Positions 16,866 to 25,281 of a stretch of 64,000 nucleotides of DNA are shown here, one piece after another; positions within the stretch are counted from its first letter, which is position 1; each line of letters begins with the position of its first letter. A program made the position numbers and the translations under genes. The notes under the pieces are model-generated. The model was not told the origin of the DNA. It worked only from the letters and a program-made list of their open reading frames with translations, and did not search any database. The stretch is from NCBI GenBank assembly GCA_963790415.1, contig CAWBOK010000009.1:124001-188000 (forward strand), in the 5' to 3' direction. The stretch comes from JAJZQZ01 sp963790415. GTDB taxonomy: Bacteria; Actinomycetota; Thermoleophilia; RBG-16-64-13.

Positions 16866-17667
16866 GGCCCGCCTGCTGGTGGCCGCGCTGGGGATCCCGC
16901 TCGGGATCGCGGTGATCGTCCTGGGCGGCCCGATATACGCCGGAGCGGTCGCCGTGCTGACCATCTTGGGCCTGCACGAGTTCTACACGCTCACCCGTCC
17001 CTACCGGCCCAATCTTCTCGCCGGCTATCTAGCCGCGCTCGCCGGCTTGGCGGGCGCCTATTTCGGGGGCCTGGGCGGCCTTCTCGGGGGCATGACGACC
17101 CTGCTGGCGTTCCTGTTCTTCTGGGGACTGGGCGGCCGGCTCGGCGACCATCTGGTGGGCCGCATGGCCGTGACCGCGCTGGGGGTGGTGTGGCTGGTGC
17201 TGGGCTTCGGCCACCTCATCCTGCTGCGCGAACTGGAGAACGGCATGGCCCTCACCATCCTGGCCATCGGATGCACCTGGATGAACGACACCTTCGCCTA
17301 CTTCGTGGGTCGGGTGTTGGGACGCCATCGCATGGCGCCCCGCATCTCTCCCAACAAGACGATCGAAGGCGCCGTGGGGGGCGTCGTCGGCTCGGTGCTG
17401 TTCGCGCTGGTCGTGAAGATGTACTCGCCCTCGTGGTTCTCGCTGCGCGACGCGGCCATCCTCGGTCTCGTGGTCGGGGTGGTGGGGCAATGGGGCGACC
17501 TCTTCGAGTCGACGGTCAAGCGCGATCTGCAGGTGAAGGACTCGGGACGGATGTTTCCCGGCCACGGTGGCGTCCTGGACCGTTTCGACTCGGTTCTGTT
17601 CGCCGGCATCGCCACCTACTGGGGCGCGGTGTTTCTCCTGCGGGACACGGTGAAATGGCCTTTCTAG
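16858..17667 (+). CDS. cdsA: Phosphatidate cytidylyltransferase
   Basis: 269 residues, about eight hydrophobic segments, from GTG 16858 inside the uppS end. It activates phosphatidic acid to CDP-diacylglycerol in the membrane. The signature at the C-terminus reads KRDLQVKDSGRMFPGHGGVL followed by DRFDS, preceded by WMNDTFAYFVGR and SPNKTIEGAVGG. Product feeds PgsA, encoded near 52.5 kb. Intact. Confidence 0.95.
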   Translation: MLKARLLVAALGIPLGIAVIVLGGPIYAGAVAVLTILGLHEFYTLTRPYRPNLLAGYLAALAGLAGAYFGGLGGLLGGMTTLLAFLFFWGLGGRLGDHLVGRMAVTALGVVWLVLGFGHLILLRELENGMALTILAIGCTWMNDTFAYFVGRVLGRHRMAPRISPNKTIEGAVGGVVGSVLFALVVKMYSPSWFSLRDAAILGLVVGVVGQWGDLFESTVKRDLQVKDSGRMFPGHGGVLDRFDSVLFAGIATYWGAVFLLRDTVKWPF

Positions 17668-17676
17668 ATCTTGGCT

Positions 17677-17733
17677 CTCACGTCGCCTCACCCGTGGCCT
17701 CACGCGCCGCGTCTCACGTCGCCTCACCCGTGG
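17677..17733. repeat. Two tandem copies of a 21-base unit between cdsA and dxr
   Basis: The unit starting CTCACGTCGCCTCACCCGTG occurs at 17677-17697 and again at 17713-17733, a 36-base period. A shorter CCTCACG/CTCAC echo lies between the copies. The stretch is non-coding, separates cdsA from dxr by 106 bases, and ends just before the GTG of dxr. No function is apparent. Confidence 0.5.
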
Positions 17734-17773
17734 TCTCATTCGCGCGCACTCTTCCGGCCGGCGGCAGGGCATC

Positions 17774-18932
17774 GTGAAACGGGTGCTCGTACTGGGGTCC
17801 ACCGGTTCGATCGGAGTGCAGGCCCTGCAGGTGATCGCCAACAGCACCGATCTCACCGTCGTCGGGCTCTCGTGCGGATCGCAGGTGGGACTACTCATGG
17901 AGCAGGCCACGTCTCTGGGAGTCGCCGACGTGGCGGTGGCCGACCCGGCGGCGGCCGGGAGCCTGTCGTCCGCCCTGTATCCGGAACTGCGGGTGAGGGT
18001 GGGCGGCGACGCGGCCGCCCGTCTGGTGCGGGAGGTCGAGGCCGATCTGGTGCTGAACGCCATCGTCGGCTTCGCCGGGCTGGAGGCCACGGTGGCGACG
18101 CTCGCCCTGGGCGCGCCCTTGGCGCTGGCCAACAAGGAGAGCCTCGTGAGCGGGGGCCGCGTGGTGACCGACCTGGCGGGCCGGAACGGCGCGCCGATCA
18201 TACCGGTCGATTCCGAGCACTCCGCCCTGTTCCAACTGCTCGCGGGCGAGGAGCGCGGGGCGGTGCGCAGTCTCGTGGTGACAGCCTCTGGGGGTCCTTT
18301 CCGCGGCCGAACCACCGTCGACCTGGCCGCCGTCACGCCGGAGGATGCCCTCGCGCACCCCACCTGGACCATGGGACCCAAGATCACCATCGATTCGGCG
18401 ACTCTGATGAACAAGGGGTTGGAGGTCATCGAGGCGCACCACCTGTTCGGCGTGCCCTACGAGGACATCGAGGTGGTGGTGCACCCGCAGTCGCTGGTGC
18501 ACGCCCTCGTGCGGCTGGTCGACGGCGCCCTGCTCGCGCACGTGGGCATGCCGGACATGCGCGTCCCCATCGCGTACGCGCTCTTCCACCCGGAGCGCCG
18601 GCCGCTGGCGACCGAACCGCTGGATCTTGCCGGGACGCACGTTGGAGTTCGCCTCCCCGGATCTCGCCACCTTCCGCTGCCTGCCCTTGGCCCGCGACGC
18701 GGGCCGAGCGGGAGACGCGGCGACCTGTGCGTTGAATGCTGCGAACGAGGTGGCCGTGCAGGGGTTCTTGGATCGCCGGCTGCCCTTCTTGGGCATTGCC
18801 ACGGTGGTGGAGGATGTCCTCGACCGACTCGACAGCCCGCAACCATCCACGTACGAGGAGATCGTGACTCTCGACTCGTGGGCCCGAGCGGCGGCGGCGG
18901 AGTCGGTGCGGCGGCACGAGAGCGTCGGGTAG
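17774..18932 (+). CDS. dxr: 1-Deoxy-D-xylulose 5-phosphate reductoisomerase (frameshift)
   Basis: Second step of the MEP isoprenoid pathway, partnering ispG downstream. Starts at GTG 17774 with the NADPH fold VLVLGSTGSIGVQALQVI. ALANKESLVSGG, PVDSEHSALFQLL, TASGGPFRGR, HPTWTMGPKITIDSATLMNK and VVVHPQSLVHALV are all family motifs. An extra A at 18635 breaks the frame; the rest reads GRTLEFASPDLATFRCLPLA, then ALNAANEVAVQGFLD to the stop at 18932. Corrected length is about 386 residues. Confidence 0.94.
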
Positions 18933-18989
18933 CGTGGCGCTGCCGTATAATCGATCTGGCAGGCGTGACATGAGCGTGTGGGGTTTGAT

Positions 18990-20146
18990 ATGGGAAGCGT
19001 GACCAGCATCATCGTGGCCATCCTGGGCTTGGGATTCCTGATCCTGGTCCACGAGACGGGCCATTTCATCGCCGCGAAGTCCTTCGGAATGCGCGTGGAG
19101 GAGTTCTCCCTGGGGTTCGGCCGCTACCTATGGAGCCGGCGCCGGGGAGAGACGGTCTACGGGATCTCGATGTTCCCCATCGGCGGCTACGTGCGCGTCA
19201 CCGGCATGCACGAGGAGGAGTTCCAGGCTCGGGTCGACGCCGCCCAGGAGGCCCGTGACTATACGCGGTCGTGACGCGGAATCGCGACTCGTCGGGCCGT
19301 TCGGCCATCAGCGACGAAGAGGTGGCTCAGACGCCCCTCGATCGTCGCTACTACGCGCGACCGGTGTGGCAGCGCATCGTCTTCATCATGTCCGGGGTCA
19401 CGCATGAACGTGATCATCGCCTTCGTCCTCCTCTATATCGTCGCCCTGCAGGGCTACGTACAGCCCACTACCGCGGTGACCGAGGTCTCGGCGGGGAGTG
19501 CGGCAGCGGCCGCCGGCATGCAGGTGGGTGACCGGGTGGTCTCCATCGCGGGCGTTCCGACCGGCGACTGGATCTCGGTGCAGGAGGCCATCAGCTCCCA
19601 TGCGGGCGAATCGGTGCCCATCGTGGTGGAACGGGCCGGCGCGGAGACCACCCTCACGGCTACCGTGGGCACCCGGCCTGACGGCACGGGCGATCCTGGG
19701 CATACGTCCGGGCACCGAGACCGTCCGGCCCGGGGTCGTCGGCTCGGTGCGCGTGGCGGCGACCCGCACCTACGACCTGTTCGCGGCTCACGTTCGGCGG
19801 CATAAAGGCGATGGTGACGGGCGAGGCGTCCGTGACCGGCCCCGAGGGGCTTGCGGGCCCGGTCGGCATCGTCACGATATCGTCCGAGGCTGTGCGCGGA
19901 GGTTTCTTCCTCAGCCTGTTGGCGTTCATCAGCGTGCAACTCGCCATTCTCAACATGATCCCCCTGCTTCCGCTCGACGGCGGCCACGTGCTGTTCAACG
20001 TGGTCGAGAAGGTGACGGGGCGGAGGATGTCGCTGCGCGCGTTCGAGCGCATCTCGGTCGTGGGCATCTCGCTGTTCTTGCTGTTGGCCATCGTGGCCAC
20101 CAGTAACGACATCGGCCGGCTGTTCAGCGGCAAGTCGGGTCTGTAG
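18990..20146 (+). CDS. rseP: Site-2 intramembrane zinc metalloprotease RseP (several frameshifts)
   Basis: The protein begins with a membrane helix holding the zinc site HETGH (LVHETGHFIAAKSFGMRVEE). Frame breaks occur near 19266 (a missing base), 19403 (extra C after CACG), 19689 (extra G after CACG) and 19793 (extra T after CACG). The pieces join as YYARPVWQRIVFIMSGVTMN, a PDZ domain (VTEVSAGSAAAAAGMQVGD) and NMIPLLPLDGGHVLFNVVEK, the third conserved membrane motif with its Asp ligand. It cleaves membrane-bound anti-sigma factors or signal-peptide remnants. The start is uncertain: GTG 18978 is also in frame. Placement between dxr and ispG is standard. Confidence 0.9.
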
Positions 20147-20150
20147 ATAG

Positions 20151-21232
20151 GTGTTCAGCTCGAGGCAGGTATCGGTGGGCGGCGTCCTGGTGGGCGGCGC
20201 CGCCCCGGTGGTGATCCAGTCGATGACCAACACGCCCACGCACGACGTCGAGGCGACCTTGCGTCAGATCCGGGCGCTCGCGACCGCCGGCGCTGCGCTG
20301 GTGAGGGTGGCGGTCCCGGACGCCGCCGCAGCGGCGGCGCTGGGCGAGTTGGTGGCGGCGTCGCCGGTGCCCCTGATCGCCGACGTGCACTTCGACCATC
20401 GGTTGGCCGTCGCCGCTCTCGAACGGGGAGCCGCGGCTGTGCGCATCAACCCGGGCAACATCGGGGCCTCGGAACGGGTGCGGGAGGTGGTGGAGGCCGC
20501 TCGGCCGAGCGAGGGGCGGTGATCCGCATCGGGGTCAACAGCGGCTCTCTGGAGCGCGACCTGCGCGCGATGGAAGACGAGGATCCGGCGGGGGCGCTCG
20601 TGGAGTCGGCCGTCCGCTACTGCGCCCTGTTCGAGGAGTGGGGATTCACCGACATCAAGGTCTCGGTCAAGTCGTCGTCGCCGGTGGTCACCATCGCCGC
20701 GAACCGGCTGCTGGCCGAGCGCGTGCCCTACCCGCTGCATCTGGGCGTCACCGAGGCAGGCACTCCGTGGGCGGGCGGCATCCGCAGCGCCGTGGCACTG
20801 GGCGCCCTGCTGGCCGAGGGGGTGGGCGACACGATCCGGGTGTCCCTCACCGGCGACCCGGTGGAGGAGGTGCGGGTGGCCCGGGAGATCCTGGCCGGCC
20901 TGGGTCTCGCGCGGGGGGGACCCCGGGTGATCTCCTGCCCCACCTGCGGCCGCACCCGCATCGACCTGGAGGGGTTGGCTGTGGAAGTGGAGCGCCGCCT
21001 GGAGGTGCTGCGTCCCGAACTGGACGCCCGGGAGCTGGATCTGGAGGTGGCCGTCATGGGCTGCGTCGTCAACGGGCCGGGCGAGGCCCGCAAGGCAGCG
21101 TTCGGCATCGCGGGAGGAGAGGGCGAGGGCGTGATCTTCGTCGAAGGCCGCCCGGTGAAGAAGGTGGCCCAGGAGCACCTGGTCGACGAGCTCTTCGCGG
21201 CCATCGGCGCGTGGCTGGCGCGAACGCGCTAG
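20151..21232 (+). CDS. ispG: 4-Hydroxy-3-methylbut-2-enyl diphosphate synthase IspG (one frameshift)
   Basis: Iron-sulfur enzyme of the MEP pathway. GTG 20151 starts SSRQVSVGGVLVGGAAPVVI, then QSMTNTPTHDVEATLRQI and ADVHFDHRLA...INPGNIG. A base is missing near 20506, and the frame resumes as ERGAVIRIGVNSGSLERDL. The cluster cysteines lie in CPTCGRT and MGCVVNGPGEA near the C-terminus. Corrected length about 360 residues. The 3' end carries a tandem duplication that repeats the AIGAWLAR coding segment beyond the stop. Oxygen sensitivity of the cluster is in keeping with an anaerobe, though not diagnostic. Confidence 0.94.
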
Positions 21233-21260
21233 TGCCGGCCATCGGCGCGTGGCTTGCGCG
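21199..21260. repeat. 24-bp direct duplication spanning the ispG stop codon
   Basis: The 24 bases starting GGCCATCGGCGCGTGGCT at 21199-21222 recur at 21237-21260 with one mismatch. The first copy codes for the IspG ending AIGAWLAR; the second lies after the TAG and would code for the same peptide in the same manner. This looks like a recent slippage or duplication event in the ispG-proS spacer. Confidence 0.6.
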
Positions 21261-21290
21261 TGACGGCCGGGTAGGAGAACATGGTATTGC

Positions 21291-21314
21291 CTCCGCGGCC
21301 GACCGGCCGCGGAG
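21291..21314 (+). terminator. GC-rich hairpin before proS
   Basis: CTCCGCGGCC and GGCCGCGGAG form a perfect 10-bp stem with a GACC loop, ending 29 bases before the proS ATG. There is no following T tract, so it may be a weak terminator, a processing site or a translation-affecting hairpin rather than a classical intrinsic terminator. Confidence 0.4.
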
Positions 21315-21342
21315 TCGGAGACCGCCAACGAGGAGAGACAGT

Positions 21343-23064
21343 ATGAGGGCGTCGCAGCTCTTCATGCCCACGCTGAAAGAAGACCCGTCCGACGCGGAGG
21401 CCGATCAGCCACAAGCTGCTGGTGCGCGGTGGATTCGTGCGTCAGTTCGCGTCCGGCATCTACATGTTCCTGCCCCTGGGCTGGCGGGTCATGAACCGCG
21501 TCAACCGGATCATCCGGGAGGAGATGGATGCCATCGGCGGCCAGGAACTCTCCATGCCGACCCTGCATCCGGCCGACGTCTGGCAGCAGACCGGACGCTA
21601 CTACGACATCGGTTCCGAGATGTTCCGCCTGAAGGATCGCGGCGACCGGGACATGGTGCTGGCCATGACGCACGAGGAGGTCTTCACCTGGCTGGCTTCG
21701 CACGAGTTGCGCTCGTACCGCGACCTGCCCCAGATCTGGTATCAGATCCAGATCAAGTTCCGCGACGAGCCCCGACCCAAGGGCGGCATCCTGCGCGTGC
21801 GCGAGTTCCACATGAAGGACTCCTACAGCTTCGATGTCGACGTGGAGGGGCTCGAGGCGAGCTACGCCAAGCACATCGTCGCCTACGATCGCATCTTCGA
21901 GCGCTGCGGCTTGGACTTCTACCGGGTGGAGAGCGACCCGGGCATGATGGGCGGCGCTCAGGCCCACGAGTACATGGCCGCATTCGGCCGCCGGCGAGGA
22001 CACGGGTGGCCCTGTGCGACGCCTGCGGCTATGCCGCCAACGTCGATCTGGCCCGCTCGGTGCCACTGCCGCCCGACCGCAGACCGGGTCGGGCACACGC
22101 TCGAAGAAGTGTCCACACCCGACGCAGCGCACGATCAAAGAAGTGGCGGACTTTCCTGGACCTGCCGCCGTCGTCCTTCGTGAAGTCACTGCTGATGATG
22201 GCCGGCGACGAGCCGGTGTTGGCTCTGGTGCGTGGCGATCACGAACTCCACGAGGGCAAGCTGGCGCGGTTCCTGGGCCGTGAGGTGCGGGCGGCCCATC
22301 CGGAGGAGGTGCTGGAGATCACCGGTGCCGAGGTCGGCTTCGTCGGGCCGGTGGGCCTCGAGGGCGTCCGTGTGGTCGCCGACGAGAGCCTGGCCCCGGC
22401 GGGTCCCGCCGGGCCGCGGGCCTACGTGACCGGCGCCAACAAGGCGCACACGCACCTGCGGGGAGTGATCCTGGGCCGCGACATCGTTCCTGAGTTCGCG
22501 GACCTGCGCGAGGCCGCCGCGGGCGAGGGCTGCGCCGAGTGCGGCGCGACACTCCGCCTGGAGCAGGTCATCGAGGTGGGCAACATCTTCAAGCTGGGCA
22601 CGAAGTACTCGGTGCCTCTGGGGGCCACGGTCCTGGATGAGGGCGGGGTCGAGCGGCCCATCGTCATGGGCTCATACGGCATCGGACCCGCTCGAATCGC
22701 CGCCGCGGCCGTGGAGCAGAGCAACGACGCGGCCGGCATACTCTGGCCCAAGTCCATCGCGCCGTTCGACGTGTACATGGTGCAGGTGCAGGTCACCGAC
22801 GAGACCCAGACCTCTGTGGCCGCGCAGCTCCACGCTCGGCTGGCGACGGACGGGTGGGAGTGCCTCTGGGATGACCGCACGGAGCGGCCCGGGGTGAAGT
22901 TCGCCGACGCCGAGTTGATCGGATGCCCGGTGCGCGTGACGGTCGGCCGAAGGGCGGGCGAAGGGATAGTGGAGATGCAAGCCCGGGCCGGTGGTGAGAA
23001 GGAAGAGGTCGCGGTGGACGATCTACCCGGCCGAGTAGCAGAGCTGTGGGAAGCAGCCCGGTAA
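21343..23064 (+). CDS. proS: Prolyl-tRNA synthetase, bacterial type with editing domain (several frameshifts)
   Basis: Starts at ATG 21343 (MRASQLFMPTLKEDPSDAEA) after AGGAGAG. Extra bases near 21395, 21985, 22005 and 22163 break the frame. The pieces read GGFVRQFASGIYMFLPLGWR, DRGDRDMVLAMTHEE, FHMKDSYSFDVD, VALCDACGYAANVD, then the inserted editing domain (SFVKSLLMMAGDEPVLALV through EVGNIFKLGTKYS), PIVMGSYGIGPARIAAA and the anticodon-binding domain ending ELWEAAR at TAA 23062-23064. This is the prokaryotic ProRS with the INS domain. Corrected length is about 570 residues. Confidence 0.94.
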   Translation: MRASQLFMPTLKEDPSDAEADQPQAAGARWIRASVRVRHLHVPAPGLAGHEPRQPDHPGGDGCHRRPGTLHADPASGRRLAADRTLLRHRFRDVPPEGSRRPGHGAGHDARGGLHLAGFARVALVPRPAPDLVSDPDQVPRRAPTQGRHPARARVPHEGLLQLRCRRGGARGELRQAHRRLRSHLRALRLGLLPGGERPGHDGRRSGPRVHGRIRPPARTRVALCDACGYAANVDLARSVPLPPDRRPGRAHARRSVHTRRSARSKKWRTFLDLPPSSFVKSLLMMAGDEPVLALVRGDHELHEGKLARFLGREVRAAHPEEVLEITGAEVGFVGPVGLEGVRVVADESLAPAGPAGPRAYVTGANKAHTHLRGVILGRDIVPEFADLREAAAGEGCAECGATLRLEQVIEVGNIFKLGTKYSVPLGATVLDEGGVERPIVMGSYGIGPARIAAAAVEQSNDAAGILWPKSIAPFDVYMVQVQVTDETQTSVAAQLHARLATDGWECLWDDRTERPGVKFADAELIGCPVRVTVGRRAGEGIVEMQARAGGEKEEVAVDDLPGRVAELWEAAR

Positions 23065-23065
23065 G

Positions 23066-23146
23066 AGGCTGTTGAAAACCGAAGCCTTGGCCGCCGGAGC
23101 GCACTGGCCGGCGCAACACGGCGCCCTCGGCTTCATTCCGTGTAGC
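23066..23146 (+). repeat. Half-copy of the short inverted-repeat element
   Basis: Starting one base after the proS stop, this stretch begins AGGCTGTTGAAAACCGAAGC and continues through CGCACTGGCCGGCGC, ACGGCG and CCTCGG. It aligns over about 65 bases with the left arm of the element at 12882, sharing the AGGCTG..GAAAA.CGAAGCCT..GGCC start and the later blocks in the same order. The inverted right arm is absent. Both copies begin at or next to a stop codon. Confidence 0.5.
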
Positions 23147-23265
23147 AACGTTTGTTGTCGGCTTGCAGGCCCCATGCTATACTGACCCAGGAGAACAATA
23201 GGCCAGGGGGAGTTGTGGAAGTGGGTGCAGGGCGGCCCACTTTCGTGTTGTGTAAGGGTTGTGCG

Positions 23266-23739
23266 ATGAAACTCACCGAGAAATGGGTTCAGGAGGTCAT
23301 AGATCAGCACGTGGAGAATGTGGAACTCGTAGCGCTGGAAGATGTGGGTAACCGCCGCCATCGGGTGGTGCGGTTGTTCATCGACCATCCCGACGGGTGT
23401 CTCGCACGATCTGTGCGCGCAGGTCTCCGGTTTCATGGGTACCGCGCTCGACGAGGCCGGAATCGATGGATGGATCCATACACGCTGGAAGTGAGTTCGC
23501 CCGGTCTGGAACGCCCGCTCACGAAACCGGCGCATTTCCAGGCTCAAGTGGGGCGAAAGGTCACCGTCCGCACTCGGACTCCCGTGGAGGGCCGCTCGGC
23601 GTGGCGGGGCGTGTTGCGCGAGGTGCGTGACGGGGAGATCACCCTGGCCGACGGTGGAGACGAGGTCGTGATCGACCTCGCCGACGTCACCAAGGCGAAC
23701 CTTGTGTATGAGTTCAAGCAGGGGAGAGGCGATGAATAA
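23266..23739 (+). CDS. rimP: Ribosome maturation factor RimP (hidden double frameshift)
   Basis: Starts at ATG 23266 (MKLTEKWVQEVIDQHVENVE). RimP assists 30S assembly. The N-terminal part (VELVALEDVGNRRHRVVRLF) and the PYTLEVSSPGLERPLTKPAH segment are normal, but about 25 residues between them, read CLARSVRAGLRFHGYRARRG, are unlike the family. In the neighbouring frame the same DNA reads GVSHDLCAQVSGFMGTALDE, which fits RimP. An extra base near 23398 and a missing base near 23470 therefore cancel out, leaving one open frame with a scrambled middle. It overlaps nusA by 8 bases; rimP-nusA-ylxR-infB is the standard operon. Confidence 0.9.
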   Translation: MKLTEKWVQEVIDQHVENVELVALEDVGNRRHRVVRLFIDHPDGCLARSVRAGLRFHGYRARRGRNRWMDPYTLEVSSPGLERPLTKPAHFQAQVGRKVTVRTRTPVEGRSAWRGVLREVRDGEITLADGGDEVVIDLADVTKANLVYEFKQGRGDE

Positions 23740-24904
23740 AGAAACGATCGAGGCGCTGCGCCAGATCGAGAAGGAGAAGAGCATACCCTTCTCCGTCCTG
23801 ATCTCAGCTCTCGAGGATGCGCTGCACTCCGCCTACAACAAGACGACTCACGCGGTGCCCTTCTCCGAGGTCAAGATCGACCAGGAGACCGGAGAGATCC
23901 ACGTGTTCGAGCTCATCTTCCCGCCCGGCATGGAGCCCGATCTGGAGGACGAAGAGGCCGAGCACGACTACTCCGTCGCCGAGCGGCAGGAGATCACGCC
24001 GGACGACTTCGGGCGCATCGCCGCGCAGACCGCGAAGCAGGTCATCTATCAGCGCATCCGTGAGGCCGAGCAGGCCATGTTCTTCGAGGAGTACTCGAGT
24101 CGACTGGGCGAGATCGTCACCGGCATCGTGCAGCAGTCCGACAACCGGTACACGTTGGTCGATCTCGGCCGGGTCGAAGGTCTGCTGCCCAAGAGCGAAC
24201 AGGTGCCCACTGAGCGTTACGAGCACGGCATGCGTCTGAAGGCCGTGATCAAAGAAGTCTCGCCCAATCCTAAGGGTCCGCCGATCATCCTGTCGCGCCG
24301 CAGCGACGAACTGATCCGGCGGTTGTTCGAACTCGAGGTGCCCGAGATCTCCGACGGGCTCGTAGAGATCGTCGGCGTCGCCCGCGAACCGGGGTATCGT
24401 TCCAAGATCTCAGTGATCTCGCACAGCGACGGCGTCGATCCGGTGGGGGCCTGCGTCGGTCCTCGCGGCTCTCGAGTGCGCATGGTGGTGTCGGAGTTGC
24501 GGGGCGAGAAGATCGACATCATCCCCTACAACGATGAGCCGGCCCGTTTCGTGGCCAAGGCTCTTTCGCCGGCGCGCGTGCGTGAGGTGCTCCTCGACGA
24601 CGAAGCCAAGGAGGCCACGGTGGTCGTCCCTGACGACCAGCTCTCCCTCGCTATCGGTAGAGACGGCCAGAACGCGCGGCTCGCCAACAGGCTTACCGGC
24701 TGGAAAGTCGATATCAAATCGGAGTCGGAGATGGCCGATGAGGAGAGCCGGTATACGGTCACCGAAGCCGATTCCGAAACGATCGACGGTCGGTGCCACG
24801 CGATGACAAGTGGGGGGAAGCGATGTCCGAATGCCGCCCTCCCCAACAGCACATACTGCGGCATCCCTTCGCACCAGGCGCTGTCGGCGACGGAGGATAC
24901 GTAG
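23732..24904 (+). CDS. nusA: Transcription termination/antitermination factor NusA
   Basis: 390 residues from ATG 23732. The N-terminal RNA-polymerase-binding domain (KETIEALRQIEKEKSIPFSV) is followed by S1 (GEIVTGIVQQSDNRYTLVDL) and two KH domains (GACVGPRGSRVRMVVSELRG and LAIGRDGQNARLANRLTGWK). In place of the acidic repeats of enterobacterial NusA it ends with a short Cys/His-rich tail, residues 355-381: C355, H356, C365, C376 and H381 within RCHAMTSGGKRCPNAAL and STYCGIPSH. That looks like a small zinc-binding knuckle. Intact. Confidence 0.95.
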   Translation: MNKETIEALRQIEKEKSIPFSVLISALEDALHSAYNKTTHAVPFSEVKIDQETGEIHVFELIFPPGMEPDLEDEEAEHDYSVAERQEITPDDFGRIAAQTAKQVIYQRIREAEQAMFFEEYSSRLGEIVTGIVQQSDNRYTLVDLGRVEGLLPKSEQVPTERYEHGMRLKAVIKEVSPNPKGPPIILSRRSDELIRRLFELEVPEISDGLVEIVGVAREPGYRSKISVISHSDGVDPVGACVGPRGSRVRMVVSELRGEKIDIIPYNDEPARFVAKALSPARVREVLLDDEAKEATVVVPDDQLSLAIGRDGQNARLANRLTGWKVDIKSESEMADEESRYTVTEADSETIDGRCHAMTSGGKRCPNAALPNSTYCGIPSHQALSATEDT

Positions 24905-24918
24905 GGGCGGGCGAGGGC

Positions 24919-25281
24919 GTGAGAGACGGGCCGGCCGAGGTGGCGGCGGTGCGTGATCGGCGGGTGCCGGAACGTCGCTGCGTCGCCTGTGGCAGGCGCG
25001 CTCCCCAGATGGAGTTCGTGCGGTTCAGGTTGCATCCCGGCGGCGATCCGCCGGTGGTAGAGATAGAGCATGAAGGCCCTCGGCTGGGCAGAGGGGCATA
25101 TATGTGTCCGCGGCGTGTGTGTTTCGACCGGGCACTCCACCGGCGGGCGTTTCAGCGGGTGTTCCGGAGGTCGGTGGTGGTGGAGGTCGAGAAGCTCCAC
25201 GCGGAGTTCGAGGCAGTGATTGGTGAGGCGACAGGACCGATGGCAGGTGAGCGGTGGCGAAGAGACGGATCTACGAGATAG
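24919..25281 (+). CDS. ylxR: YlxR-family RNA-binding protein
   Basis: About 120 residues if GTG 24919 is used; an in-frame start at 24793 inside nusA gives a longer, atypical N-terminus. The DUF448/YlxR core is RRVPERRCVACGRRAPQMEF, with the CxxC pair, then GRGAYMCPRRVCFDRAL and AFQRVFRRSV. It lies between nusA and infB and overlaps infB by 28 bases. Members bind RNA and have been proposed as small regulators. Confidence 0.9.
   Translation: MRDGPAEVAAVRDRRVPERRCVACGRRAPQMEFVRFRLHPGGDPPVVEIEHEGPRLGRGAYMCPRRVCFDRALHRRAFQRVFRRSVVVEVEKLHAEFEAVIGEATGPMAGERWRRDGSTR

Noticed and set aside
20638..21340. A long open frame apparently extending proS upstream into ispG.
   Set aside because: The upstream part is Gly/Arg-rich noise in the wrong frame of ispG; ProRS begins at MRASQLFMP.
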